The notes below the pieces were generated by a model. It worked only from the letters and a program-made list of their open reading frames with translations, did no database searches and had not been told where the DNA came from. A DNA stretch of 64,000 bases from [Clostridium] aerotolerans DSM 5434 (GTDB taxonomy: Bacteria > Bacillota > Clostridia > Lachnospirales > Lachnospiraceae), in contig NZ_JHWJ01000001.1 in NCBI RefSeq assembly GCF_000687555.1, positions 310,001 to 374,000 on the forward strand. The letters run 5' to 3'. A program made the translations under genes and the position numbers. This document shows, piece after piece, positions 51,254 to 59,069 of this stretch (positions are counted from its first letter, which is position 1; each line of letters begins with the position of its first letter).

Positions 51254-53128
51254 ATGCTTGAATGTTTACGTAAATTGAATTTGCCGGAGTATGTACAGGA
51301 TATATTGAACCATTCCAAAGGGGTTATTGTTCCAAAGACGAGGGAAGAGCTTTTAGATCTTGCTATGGGAAATGGAACAAATAACGAGTATAAAATCGAA
51401 TATGATGTTAAAGGCAAAGGCAGGGTACTGGAAGCAACTGCAACCCGCTGTACCAATGGTATCGTAGTTAATTATGTCGAAGATTACATGAGAAGACGTG
51501 ATCCGAACTGTATGTACATTGCAGATAACAAACCTACCGATAAACCAAGATATGAGGAGGTTTTTCATAGCGATTTTGATTCCTTAAGAACAGAAACCTT
51601 TGATTGGCTGAAAGAACAGGAACTGATTTTTTTCCCGTTTAAATCAGGCGGAGTAGAATACGGTTATGATTCTGTACTTATCTCACCGTTAAATGCAGGC
51701 TTTTTTGCGGCTGGATTAGCAGACCTTCAGGGATTTGAAAATATTGATGACATCACTGATTTTGATTTAAAAGCAATTGTTTATCTGGCACCTCCGTTCC
51801 GTCATACGCATTTTAATGGAAGACAGGCAGTCATTCATAACCGTCTTGATGGTATGCATGAAGTTTATTCCTATAACCTCTATCCAGGTCCAAGCGCAAA
51901 AAAAGGTATTTACAGCGTGTTGCTAGACATCGGAGAATCTGAGGGCTGGGTAACCGCACATGCCTCAACGGTTAAGGTAATCACTCCTTATGACAATGAG
52001 ATCGTTATCATGCACGAAGGTGCTTCTGGCGGCGGAAAGAGTGAGATGATTGAGGACATTCATAGAGAGATGGATGGCAGGACCATATTTGGAGTTAACA
52101 CAGTAACAGGAGAGAAAAGTTATCTGGTTCTGAGTGAGACCTGCGAATTGATTCCGGTAACGGATGATATGGCATTATGCCCAGCGTCTATCCAAAATGA
52201 GAGCAAGAAGCTGGTTGTAACTGATGCAGAATCTTCCTGGTTCATTCGTCTTGACAATATTAAGAGCTATGGATCTTCTCCTCAGTATGAAAAATTGCTG
52301 ATTCAGACAAAAGAACCTCTTGTTTACTTGAATATGAAGGCAATTCCTGGTGCAACTACCCTTCCATGGGAGCACACACTGGATTCTAATGGTAAGCCAT
52401 GTCCAAACCCAAGAGTTATTCTGCCAAGAAAGATGATTGAAAAAGCATATCAAGGATCCGTAGAAGTAGATGTAAGAAGCTTTGGTGTTCGTACACCTGC
52501 ATGTACCAAGGAAAATCCGTCTTATGGTATTATGGGCATTTTCCAGGTTCTGCCACCTGCACTAGCATGGCTGTGGCGTTTGGTTGCTCCTCGTGGTTAC
52601 AACAACCCAAGTATCATTGACTCTTTGGAGATGACAAGTGAAGGTGTTGGATCTTACTGGCCCTTTGCTACTGGCAAAAAGGTAACACAGGCAAATCTTC
52701 TTTTAGATCAGATCGTGAACTCAAGCAATACCCGCTATGTATTGATTCCGAATCAGCATATTGGTGCTTATGAAGTGAGCTTTATGCCACAGTGGGTATC
52801 CAGGGAATACATTGCAAGACGAGGCAGTGCAAAGTTTAAACCAGAGCATTTGGTTGAGTGCCGTTGTCCTCTTTTAGGTTTTGGATTAGAATCCTTAAAG
52901 ATTGACGGACAGTATATCAGTAGAGCATTCTTAAGACCAGAAACTCAGCAGGAAGTTGGACTGGAAGGCTACGATGCTGGTGCGAAGATACTGACAGATT
53001 TCTTTAAACAAGAGCTTATGCAGTTTAATACAGACGAATTAAATCCTCTTGGAAAACAAATCATTGAAATGTTCTATAACGGAGCTACCGTAGAAGATTA
53101 CATGAATGTGATTCCAATGAGATATTAA
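51254..53128 (+). CDS. DUF4914 family PEPCK-like P-loop protein
   Basis: This 624-residue protein resembles the DUF4914 family, whose function is not described. A PEP-carboxykinase-like phosphate loop, HEGASGGGKSEM, lies near residues 257-268. Other distinct segments are YLAPPFRHTHFNGRQAVIHN, TLPWEHTLDSNGKPCPNPR and PQWVSREYIARRG. This suggests an ATP- or GTP-dependent kinase or carboxykinase-like enzyme; the substrate is unknown. GGAGG (51244-51248) precedes the ATG at 51254. It stands alone between two terminators, just before the microcompartment trio. Confidence 0.8.
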   Translation: MLECLRKLNLPEYVQDILNHSKGVIVPKTREELLDLAMGNGTNNEYKIEYDVKGKGRVLEATATRCTNGIVVNYVEDYMRRRDPNCMYIADNKPTDKPRYEEVFHSDFDSLRTETFDWLKEQELIFFPFKSGGVEYGYDSVLISPLNAGFFAAGLADLQGFENIDDITDFDLKAIVYLAPPFRHTHFNGRQAVIHNRLDGMHEVYSYNLYPGPSAKKGIYSVLLDIGESEGWVTAHASTVKVITPYDNEIVIMHEGASGGGKSEMIEDIHREMDGRTIFGVNTVTGEKSYLVLSETCELIPVTDDMALCPASIQNESKKLVVTDAESSWFIRLDNIKSYGSSPQYEKLLIQTKEPLVYLNMKAIPGATTLPWEHTLDSNGKPCPNPRVILPRKMIEKAYQGSVEVDVRSFGVRTPACTKENPSYGIMGIFQVLPPALAWLWRLVAPRGYNNPSIIDSLEMTSEGVGSYWPFATGKKVTQANLLLDQIVNSSNTRYVLIPNQHIGAYEVSFMPQWVSREYIARRGSAKFKPEHLVECRCPLLGFGLESLKIDGQYISRAFLRPETQQEVGLEGYDAGAKILTDFFKQELMQFNTDELNPLGKQIIEMFYNGATVEDYMNVIPMRY

Positions 53129-53139
53129 TAGAGTGGGAT

Positions 53140-53178
53140 GCAAAGAACCTTCCTTATATAGGGAAGGTTCTTTGCTAT
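53140..53178 (+). terminator. Terminator after the DUF4914 gene
   Basis: A 14-bp stem (GCAAAGAACCTTCC with GGAAGGTTCTTTGC) encloses an 8-nt loop. The T-tract is short (TATTT), so termination may be partial. Confidence 0.7.
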
Positions 53179-53393
53179 TTCTCTCTCAAATTGCAATTGC
53201 AGTGATAAATTTTTAAATCTGACAAAAAAATATCCGATTATTTTGATGATTTTTATAGATTCTGTGTTCAATAAATTGTGAAATATAAAAATGAGGAAAA
53301 GAATTTTCACATATTATCATTGACATTGCCCTTATGGTCAAAGGTTATAATAAAACCATAGATATACTTTTTAGAAAAAATGAGGTGGTTGTA

Positions 53394-53759
53394 ATGGAAA
53401 GAGAAAACGGAGAGCAGATCCGCATCGTACAGGAAACCGTAGCCGGAAGAGAAATCACGCTGGCACATATCATTGGAGGACCATTACCAATTGTATACCG
53501 TAAACTGGGCCTTAATCCGGAGATTGATTACCGTTCCTCTGCAATTGGAATTATGAACATGACGCCCCCGGAATCCGCAGTTATAGCCTCTGATATTGCA
53601 GTAAAGAGCGGAGATATTTATCTTGGCTTTGCAGACAGATTCAGCGGAACTCTCATCATCACAGGGGAAATCGCAGATGTAATGGCTGCAATTACGGAAA
53701 TTGTGGATTATTTTCACAATTCCTTAGGATACGTGACCTGTCCGATTACAAAGCGGTGA
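53394..53759 (+). CDS. EutS/PduU-type bacterial microcompartment shell protein (first copy)
   Basis: This 121-residue protein has the circularly permuted BMC fold of EutS/PduU: EQIRIVQETVAGREITLAHIIGG, then GIMNMTPPESAVIASDIAVKSGDIYLGFADRFSGTLIITG, split by a short loop. In enterics such hexamers close the shell. TGAGGTGG precedes the ATG at 53394; the upstream frame to 53334 is not conserved. It starts a three-gene unit (eutS-eutP-eutS). No other BMC shell or enzyme gene is in the window, so this is a satellite locus. Confidence 0.9.
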   Translation: MERENGEQIRIVQETVAGREITLAHIIGGPLPIVYRKLGLNPEIDYRSSAIGIMNMTPPESAVIASDIAVKSGDIYLGFADRFSGTLIITGEIADVMAAITEIVDYFHNSLGYVTCPITKR

Positions 53760-53763
53760 TGCT

Positions 53764-54261
53764 ATGAAGAAATTATTTTTGTGCGGCAGGAGTGAAGCCG
53801 GTAAGACCTCCCTCACTCAGGCATTAAAAGGAGAGCCGGTGGTCTATCATAAGACTCAGTACGTCAATCATTGGGATATTACCATAGATACACCAGGCGA
53901 ATACGTGGAAAATAAAAATCTGGCCCTCCAGGGCCTTTGTTGTTTTACCTATGAATCGGACGTCATAGGTCTTCTTTGCAGTGCCAATGAACCCTTTAAC
54001 CTATTTCCTCCCGGTGTCTCTAATGCCTGCAACCGGCCGGTCATCGGCATTATTACAAAAATCGACTGCAAGGATGCCAAGGTTCCCATGGTCAGGCAGT
54101 GGCTGGAGGAAGCTGGTTGTGAGAAGATATTTCCGGTGAGCAGCATAACGGGGGAGGGAATGGATGAACTCCTTTCCTTCTTAAAGGAAGAAAAAGAAGC
54201 ACTGACCTGGGAAGAAATTATGGAGGCCCAGGAAAAAGGCCTTCGGGAGTGGAATTTATAA
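53764..54261 (+). CDS. EutP/PduV-family small GTPase-like protein
   Basis: This 165-residue P-loop protein has GRSEAGKTSLTQAL at residues 8-21, a short G3 equivalent TIDTPGEYVENK and G4-like ITKIDCKDA. The family is associated with ethanolamine and propanediol microcompartments; its PduV member sits on the shell and influences compartment placement. It starts 5 nt after the first eutS-like gene. The nearby SD is weak, so coupling from the upstream gene is likely. Confidence 0.9.
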   Translation: MKKLFLCGRSEAGKTSLTQALKGEPVVYHKTQYVNHWDITIDTPGEYVENKNLALQGLCCFTYESDVIGLLCSANEPFNLFPPGVSNACNRPVIGIITKIDCKDAKVPMVRQWLEEAGCEKIFPVSSITGEGMDELLSFLKEEKEALTWEEIMEAQEKGLREWNL

Positions 54262-54294
54262 GCAGTAAAACAACAAGGATGAAAGTGTGATAAG

Positions 54295-54726
54295 ATGTCA
54301 GATAAGATAGAAACTGAATTGGACGTACTAAGTGTCTTTGCCCGGGGGAATGAATCAGCAAGTACCGGACGGAGGCGCGTGGTTAATATGACTGTGGCAG
54401 GACGGGAGATTTCTCTGGCCCATGTAATTGGTGTTTCCGAGGCGTCGGTATATAAGAATCTGGGACTTGACATCGGAACCAATGCTGATGTTGATTTTAC
54501 TGGTATGTCCATTGGAACCATTAATATAACGCCTCCGGAATCCGCTGTGATCGGGGCAGATATCGGAGTGAAAAGTGCAGATGTTACTATTGGCTTTCTG
54601 GATCGGTTCAGTGGAACTTTAATACTTACCGGCCCCAGGATTGAAGTAAGAACTGCTGTGGAAGAAATTGTAACTTACTTTAAAGAAGAACTTAAATATA
54701 AGACCTGCCCGGTAACGGAGCGATAA
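54295..54726 (+). CDS. EutS/PduU-type shell protein with an N-terminal extension (second copy)
   Basis: This 143-residue protein has the same EutS/PduU core as the first copy (MTVAGREISLAHVIGV, ITPPESAVIGADIGVKSADV, GFLDRFSGTLILTG) but begins about 22 residues earlier with KIETELDVLSVFARGNESAS. The extension could be an amphipathic targeting helix. It has an extra loop (IGTNADVDFTG). It lies 33 nt after the EutP-like gene. Together the two copies could form mixed hexamers. Confidence 0.9.
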   Translation: MSDKIETELDVLSVFARGNESASTGRRRVVNMTVAGREISLAHVIGVSEASVYKNLGLDIGTNADVDFTGMSIGTINITPPESAVIGADIGVKSADVTIGFLDRFSGTLILTGPRIEVRTAVEEIVTYFKEELKYKTCPVTER

Positions 54727-54767
54727 AAAAGCAGCATTGTCAAAAAAGGCAATGCTGCTTTTTTATC
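54722..54767. terminator. Bidirectional terminator after the eutS-eutP-eutS trio
   Basis: An 18-bp perfect stem (54722-54739 with 54750-54767) with A- and T-runs at its base serves both the shell operon and the convergent LysR gene. Confidence 0.9.
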
Positions 54768-54770
54768 GTA

Positions 54771-55700
54771 TCATTCCTCGTCACACAGATGAAGGCCGTC
54801 ACTTATAATCAGGCTTTTCAGCTCTTTCAGATAATTTTCCGCAAAGATACTTAAATGAACTCTGGGATTTTCAATCCAGCCAATCCTCATATATTCAGTG
54901 GTCTTTAATGGAATGGCTATGATGTTATCTCCGTTTAAATTGCTGTTTAAGATTCCGCTGCAAATGGTATAGCCATTTAAGCCAATGAGCAGATTAAAGA
55001 GGGTGGCACGGTCGCTGACATAGATGATTTTTTTGCGGGGAACCGTACTAAGTATTTCTTCAGAAAAATAAAATGAGTTCTTTTCTCCCTGTTCAAAAGC
55101 CAGAAATGGGAATGGATCCAAATCATTCATTGTAACAAAATCCCTGGAAGAGAGAGGATGAGAAGAGCTTATAAATACATGAGGGGATGCGTCGAATAAA
55201 GGATGAAACAAGAGTCCGCTTTCTTTAAACAGCTTTCTTAAAACCTTTTCATTAAAATCGTTTAAATATAAGATTCCAAGCTCGCTTCTAAAATTCTTCA
55301 CATCTTCAATGATTTCATATGTCCTGGCTTCCCGAAGGGTGAATTCGTATTCCTCGTGATCCTGTCTGGACACCAGATTTACAAACGCATTTACGGCAAA
55401 GGCATAATGCTGCGTGGAAATAGAACAGATTCGTTTCAAGGGTTTTTTGTGTAAGTAATGCTGCTCCATTAAATCCGTCTGTTCCAGTACCTGTCTGGCA
55501 TAGGAAAGGAATTCCGTTCCATCGGAGGATAAAGAAATGCCTTTGGAGGTTCTGTTAAAGATCGAGATGCCATACTCCTGTTCCAGATCCTTTACAGCAT
55601 TTGAAAGGCTGGGCTGAGTGATATACAGTTGTTTGGCTGCTTCTGATATGGAACCGCAGTTGACAATGGTTATGATGTAACGAAGCTGTTGTAAGGTCAT
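54771..55700 (-). CDS. LysR-family regulator divergent from the MetE-like gene
   Basis: This 309-residue protein has the LysR helix-turn-helix (QQLRYIITIVNCGSISEAAKQLYITQPSLSNAVKDLEQEYG) split over residues 3-43. The effector domain runs from about residue 90. AAAGGAGCC precedes the ATG. It faces the MetE-like gene, and a LysR-type palindrome (TATAGTTT-A-AAACTATA) lies in the shared control region, so it probably regulates that gene and itself. The coinducer could be a thiol or amino-acid metabolite; this is inference. Confidence 0.9.
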   Translation of the reverse strand: MTLQQLRYIITIVNCGSISEAAKQLYITQPSLSNAVKDLEQEYGISIFNRTSKGISLSSDGTEFLSYARQVLEQTDLMEQHYLHKKPLKRICSISTQHYAFAVNAFVNLVSRQDHEEYEFTLREARTYEIIEDVKNFRSELGILYLNDFNEKVLRKLFKESGLLFHPLFDASPHVFISSSHPLSSRDFVTMNDLDPFPFLAFEQGEKNSFYFSEEILSTVPRKKIIYVSDRATLFNLLIGLNGYTICSGILNSNLNGDNIIAIPLKTTEYMRIGWIENPRVHLSIFAENYLKELKSLIISDGLHLCDEE

Positions 55701-55745
55701 GGGGGCTCCTTTCTCTGGTGTTTTTTGTAGTTTACCACAAATCGC

Positions 55746-55762
55746 TATAGTTTAAAACTATA
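55746..55762. promoter_or_regulatory. Candidate LysR operator
   Basis: TATAGTTT and AAACTATA form a perfect 8-1-8 inverted repeat containing the LysR T-N11-A form, centred between the divergent genes. Confidence 0.6.
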
Positions 55763-55784
55763 TCAGGCCATAATTTAATAGAAT

Positions 55785-55813
55785 TTTACAGATTCTCCAA
55801 CATAAGATATTAT
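55785..55813 (+). promoter_or_regulatory. Promoter of the MetE-like gene
   Basis: TTTACA (55785-55790), a 17-bp spacer and TATTAT (55808-55813). Confidence 0.6.
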
Positions 55814-55847
55814 TTAGGAAAGAGAAGAAAACATGGAGGATTAAAAT

Positions 55848-56966
55848 ATGAGTCAGATAAAAAATAGAGCCCCTTTTAAATTTGATATTGTTGGAAGCTT
55901 CTTAAGACCGGAGTATTTAAAGGAAGCAAGAGAAGGTTTTAAAAATGGAACTGTCACTGCAGAGGAATTAAGAGCGACGGAAGACAAAGCCATTAAGGAA
56001 CTGATTGAAAAGCAGAAGGAAGTCGGACTTCCCGTAATTACAGATGGAGAATTCCGAAGGAGCTGGTGGCATCTTGATTTTATGTGGGGGCTAAAGGGAG
56101 TAGAAAAGCTGGAGCTTTCCCGTGGTTATGCATTTCAAGGTGAGGTGACGAGAGGAGAGTCTGCAGGTCTTTCTGGAAAAATTTCCGGAGAAAATCACCC
56201 CTTTGTGGAGCATTTCAAGTTTGTAAAACTGTTTGAAGATGAAAATGTAACAGCCAGACAGACCATACCTGCTCCGGCTCAGTTTTTGGCAGAGCTTGAA
56301 AGGGGAGACAATCTGGAAAGAACCAAAGCCATTTATGAGGATGAGGAAAGTCTGTTACAAGATATTGCAGCAGCTTACCGGACTGTACTTGCTGATCTCT
56401 ATGAGGCAGGCTGCAGAAATGTACAGTTTGATGACTGCACCTGGGGAATGTTCTGTGACACAAAATACTGGGAAGCCAGACAGAGCGGAAAAAAATCTGT
56501 GGAAGAGGAAGCTAAAAAGTATGTCAGAATCAATAATCTTGCCATAGAGGGACAGCCGGAAGATCTGGTTATCAACACCCATGTGTGCAGAGGAAATTAT
56601 CACTCTACCTGGGCATCTTCCGGAGGATATGCTCCCATTGCACCCCACCTATTTGGAGAGGAGCATGTATCTGCATATTATCTGGAATATGACGATGACC
56701 GTTCCGGTGACTTTGAGCCCTTAAAGTATGTAGATGGTGACAAACAGGTAGTTCTTGGCCTCATTACTTCAAAATCTCCAAAGCTGGAGGAAAAACAAGA
56801 GATCATTGCAAAGATCAGAAAGGCCTCCAAATACGTTCCTCTTGAGCGTCTTGCCTTAAGTCCTCAGTGTGGCTTTGCTTCTACCGAGGAGGGGAATATT
56901 TTAACAGAAGAAGATCAGTGGAATAAGCTAAGACTGGTAAAAGAGATTTCAGAAGAAATCTGGTAA
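55848..56966 (+). CDS. MetE-C-terminal-like (YxjG/YxjH-type) methyltransferase
   Basis: This 372-residue protein matches the catalytic half of cobalamin-independent methionine synthase, without the N-terminal half. Likely zinc ligands are His245 and Cys247 (INTHVCRGN), Glu280 and Cys341 (SPQCGFAS). The start has FDIVGSFLRPEYL and ITDGEFRR. Such proteins in Firmicutes are related to YxjG/YxjH, and some transfer methyl groups between S-methyl donors and homocysteine. AGGATT and ATGGAGGA precede the ATG. Regulation by the divergent LysR protein is likely. Confidence 0.88.
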   Translation: MSQIKNRAPFKFDIVGSFLRPEYLKEAREGFKNGTVTAEELRATEDKAIKELIEKQKEVGLPVITDGEFRRSWWHLDFMWGLKGVEKLELSRGYAFQGEVTRGESAGLSGKISGENHPFVEHFKFVKLFEDENVTARQTIPAPAQFLAELERGDNLERTKAIYEDEESLLQDIAAAYRTVLADLYEAGCRNVQFDDCTWGMFCDTKYWEARQSGKKSVEEEAKKYVRINNLAIEGQPEDLVINTHVCRGNYHSTWASSGGYAPIAPHLFGEEHVSAYYLEYDDDRSGDFEPLKYVDGDKQVVLGLITSKSPKLEEKQEIIAKIRKASKYVPLERLALSPQCGFASTEEGNILTEEDQWNKLRLVKEISEEIW

Positions 56967-56979
56967 ATAAAAAAGTAAG

Positions 56980-57023
56980 AAAGTGCTGTAGGAGAGCCAT
57001 GCTCCTTAAGCACTTTTTCTTTT
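56980..57023 (+). terminator. Terminator after the MetE-like gene
   Basis: AAAGTGCT and AGCACTTT pair around an inner GGAG/CTCC stem, followed by TTTTCTTTT. Confidence 0.8.
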
Positions 57024-57029
57024 GGGTAG

Positions 57030-57041
57030 CTGGTATACCAG
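57030..57041. promoter_or_regulatory. UxuR-type operator at the GntR promoter
   Basis: The 12-bp palindrome CTGGTATACCAG lies directly before the -35 of the GntR gene. It matches the hexuronate-repressor core TTGGTATACCAA known from enterics. Confidence 0.7.
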
Positions 57042-57044
57042 TGC

Positions 57045-57073
57045 TTGACAGCCGTCCCTATTTCGCTTATGCT
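57045..57073 (+). promoter_or_regulatory. Promoter of the GntR gene
   Basis: Perfect TTGACA (57045-57050), a 17-bp spacer and TATGCT (57068-57073). Confidence 0.65.
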
Positions 57074-57101
57074 AAAATAGATGAAAAAAAGGGGGCTGAC
57101 A

Positions 57102-57776
57102 ATGAGGCTAACAGAACGAAACGTAAAAGAAACAGGGCGGGAGTACGCTCTTCGTATGTTAAAGGAGAATATCATTAACCTGGATCTGGCACCAGGCAGC
57201 ATGTTAAGTGAGAACGAATTATCTGCTGAGATGAGTTTATCCAGGACTCCGGTTCGGGAAGCCTTGATTGAGCTTTCCCGGGTGAAAATCGTTGAGGTGT
57301 ATCCGCAAAAGGGCAGTGCGGTTGCTTTTATAGATTATGAGCTGGTAGAAGAAGCTAGGTTTATGAGGGATGTGCTGGAGGGGGCTGTGGTTGAGCTGGC
57401 CTGCCGTATGGCGACGGAGCAGGATATCGCCGCTCTTACCGAGAACGTAAGGCTTCAGGAATTTTATATGGAAAACCGTTTTCCCCAGAAGCTTTTGGAG
57501 CTGGATAATGAATTTCACCAGATTTTGTTTCATATCACCAGCAAGGATCAGGTCTACCATCTCATGGACAGCATCACCATACACTTTGACCGGGTGCGCA
57601 GTATGTCCCTGTCAGCGGTTAAGGATTTGAAGACAATCTCTGACCACTGGGAAATCGTAGAGGCTATCACTGCGAAAAATGGGGAAGAGGCAAAACGATT
57701 AATGGAAAAGCATCTGTCCAGATATAAATTTGATGAAGAAGCATTACGAAACGAGTATCCTGGATATTTTAAGTGA
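57102..57776 (+). CDS. GntR/FadR-family (FCD) regulator, probably of hexuronate genes
   Basis: This 224-residue repressor has a winged helix at residues 5-70 (KENIINLDLAPGSMLSENELSAEMSLSRTPVREALIELS) and an FCD domain (about 80-210) with metal-binding Asp/His residues, such as LELDNEFHQILFH. AAGGGGG lies 6 nt before the ATG at 57102. The first in-frame ATG at 57081 is less well placed. It precedes uxuA-uxuB, and related palindromes lie before both, so it likely acts as the UxuR/ExuR counterpart. Confidence 0.9.
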   Translation: MRLTERNVKETGREYALRMLKENIINLDLAPGSMLSENELSAEMSLSRTPVREALIELSRVKIVEVYPQKGSAVAFIDYELVEEARFMRDVLEGAVVELACRMATEQDIAALTENVRLQEFYMENRFPQKLLELDNEFHQILFHITSKDQVYHLMDSITIHFDRVRSMSLSAVKDLKTISDHWEIVEAITAKNGEEAKRLMEKHLSRYKFDEEALRNEYPGYFK

Positions 57777-57800
57777 TTTTCCCCATACTAAAAATGAATG

Positions 57801-57838
57801 CGGTAATAAAAGGAACATTCCTTCTATTACCGTTTTTT
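57801..57838 (+). terminator. Terminator after the GntR gene
   Basis: CGGTAATA and TATTACCG pair around an inner AGGAA/TTCCT stem, followed by TTTTTT. Confidence 0.85.
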
Positions 57839-57900
57839 GTACCCATTCCAATTTGTGCAGGTTATATAGAAATTATTTTAAAATTTATTTAAAATAGAGG

Positions 57901-57929
57901 TTGAAATACTAGTATACAAGTTATATACT
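57901..57929 (+). promoter_or_regulatory. Promoter of uxuA-uxuB
   Basis: TTGAAA (57901-57906), a 17-bp spacer and TATACT (57924-57929). The candidate operator at 57909 lies in the spacer. Confidence 0.65.
57909..57920. promoter_or_regulatory. Second UxuR-type operator, inside the uxuA promoter
   Basis: CTAGTATACAAG matches CTGGTATACCAG at ten of twelve positions and sits between the -35 and -10, an ideal place for repression. Confidence 0.55.
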
Positions 57930-57974
57930 TAAGGCAAGTTACAAAATCTATGTAAGAAAAGGAGGATATAGACC

Positions 57975-59057
57975 ATGAAAATGATCATGCGTTGGTTCCC
58001 TTTTGGGGATGACAGCGTTACTCTGGCCCAGATCCGTCAGACCCCAGGTGTTTCGGGTGTTGCCACCTGCCTTCCAAAGATACCGGTAGGAGAGGTCTGG
58101 CCGCTTCCGATACTCGAGTCCCTCAGAGATGAAATTCATGAGGCTGGTCTTGAGATGGAGGTAATTGAAAGCGTAAACATCCATGAAGATATTAAAAAGG
58201 GCCTGCCCACCAGGGATAAGTACATCGAAGCCTATCAAAAAACTCTGGAGCATCTAAGAGATGTAGGGGTGAAATGCCTTTGCTATAACTTCATGCCGGT
58301 CATGGACTGGGCAAGAAGTGATTTATCCTATGTGACGGAAGATGGAAGCAGTGTCATGGCCTACCGCCATGAAGAAGTGCTTCAGATGAATCCGGAAAAG
58401 ATGGCAAAAGCCATGAAAGGAAAAGCAAGGGGCTATTCTCTGCCGGGCTGGGAGCCGGAACGTCTTCATGCCATGGCTCAGGACATTGAATTCTATCAGA
58501 GCATGACAAGAGAGCAGTATTGGGATAATATGAAGTATTTTCTGGATGCCGTCATTCCTTATGCGGAGAAATACGATATCAAGATGGCCATTCATCCCGA
58601 CGATCCGCCCTGGCCGCTGTACGGACTTCCAAAAGTCATAACAAATGCAGAGAACATCCGCACCTTCCTTTCTTTAAATGAAAGCCCATATAATGGACTG
58701 ACCTTATGTACAGGAAGCTTAGGAAGCGATCTAAGCAATGATCTGCCGGCAATGATGAGAGAATTCGGAGGAATGAAACGGATTCATTTTGCCCATCTTC
58801 GCAATGTAAAGCATATATCCGAAAAGGATTTTGACGAAGCTGCCCACCTTTCTTCCTGCGGCGATCTGGATATGTATGAGATTGTAAACGCTCTTTATGA
58901 ATCCGGATTTGAAGGATATATCCGGCCCGATCATGGACGAATGATTTGGGGAGAGCAGGCCCGTCCAGGCTATGGCCTTTATGACCGGGCTATCGGAGCA
59001 AATTACCTGCTGGGATTATGGGAAGCGATTGACAAATCTCATAAAAACAAAAGATAG
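57975..59057 (+). CDS. uxuA: D-mannonate dehydratase
   Basis: This 360-residue enzyme converts D-mannonate to 2-keto-3-deoxygluconate in glucuronate catabolism. It has the family start MRWFPFGDDSVTLAQIRQTPGVSGV, divided over residues 5-29, plus LCYNFMPVMDWAR and MAIHPDDPPWPLYGLPKV. The His/Asp metal residues lie near HFAHLRNV. AAAAGGAGG precedes the ATG. uxuB follows by 12 nt. Confidence 0.96.
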   Translation: MKMIMRWFPFGDDSVTLAQIRQTPGVSGVATCLPKIPVGEVWPLPILESLRDEIHEAGLEMEVIESVNIHEDIKKGLPTRDKYIEAYQKTLEHLRDVGVKCLCYNFMPVMDWARSDLSYVTEDGSSVMAYRHEEVLQMNPEKMAKAMKGKARGYSLPGWEPERLHAMAQDIEFYQSMTREQYWDNMKYFLDAVIPYAEKYDIKMAIHPDDPPWPLYGLPKVITNAENIRTFLSLNESPYNGLTLCTGSLGSDLSNDLPAMMREFGGMKRIHFAHLRNVKHISEKDFDEAAHLSSCGDLDMYEIVNALYESGFEGYIRPDHGRMIWGEQARPGYGLYDRAIGANYLLGLWEAIDKSHKNKR

Positions 59058-59069
59058 GAGGAACATATT

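Noticed and set aside
57045-57080. TAAAAT at 57073-57078 as the -10 of the GntR gene
   Set aside because: The spacing from TTGACA would be 22 bp; TATGCT at 17 bp fits better.
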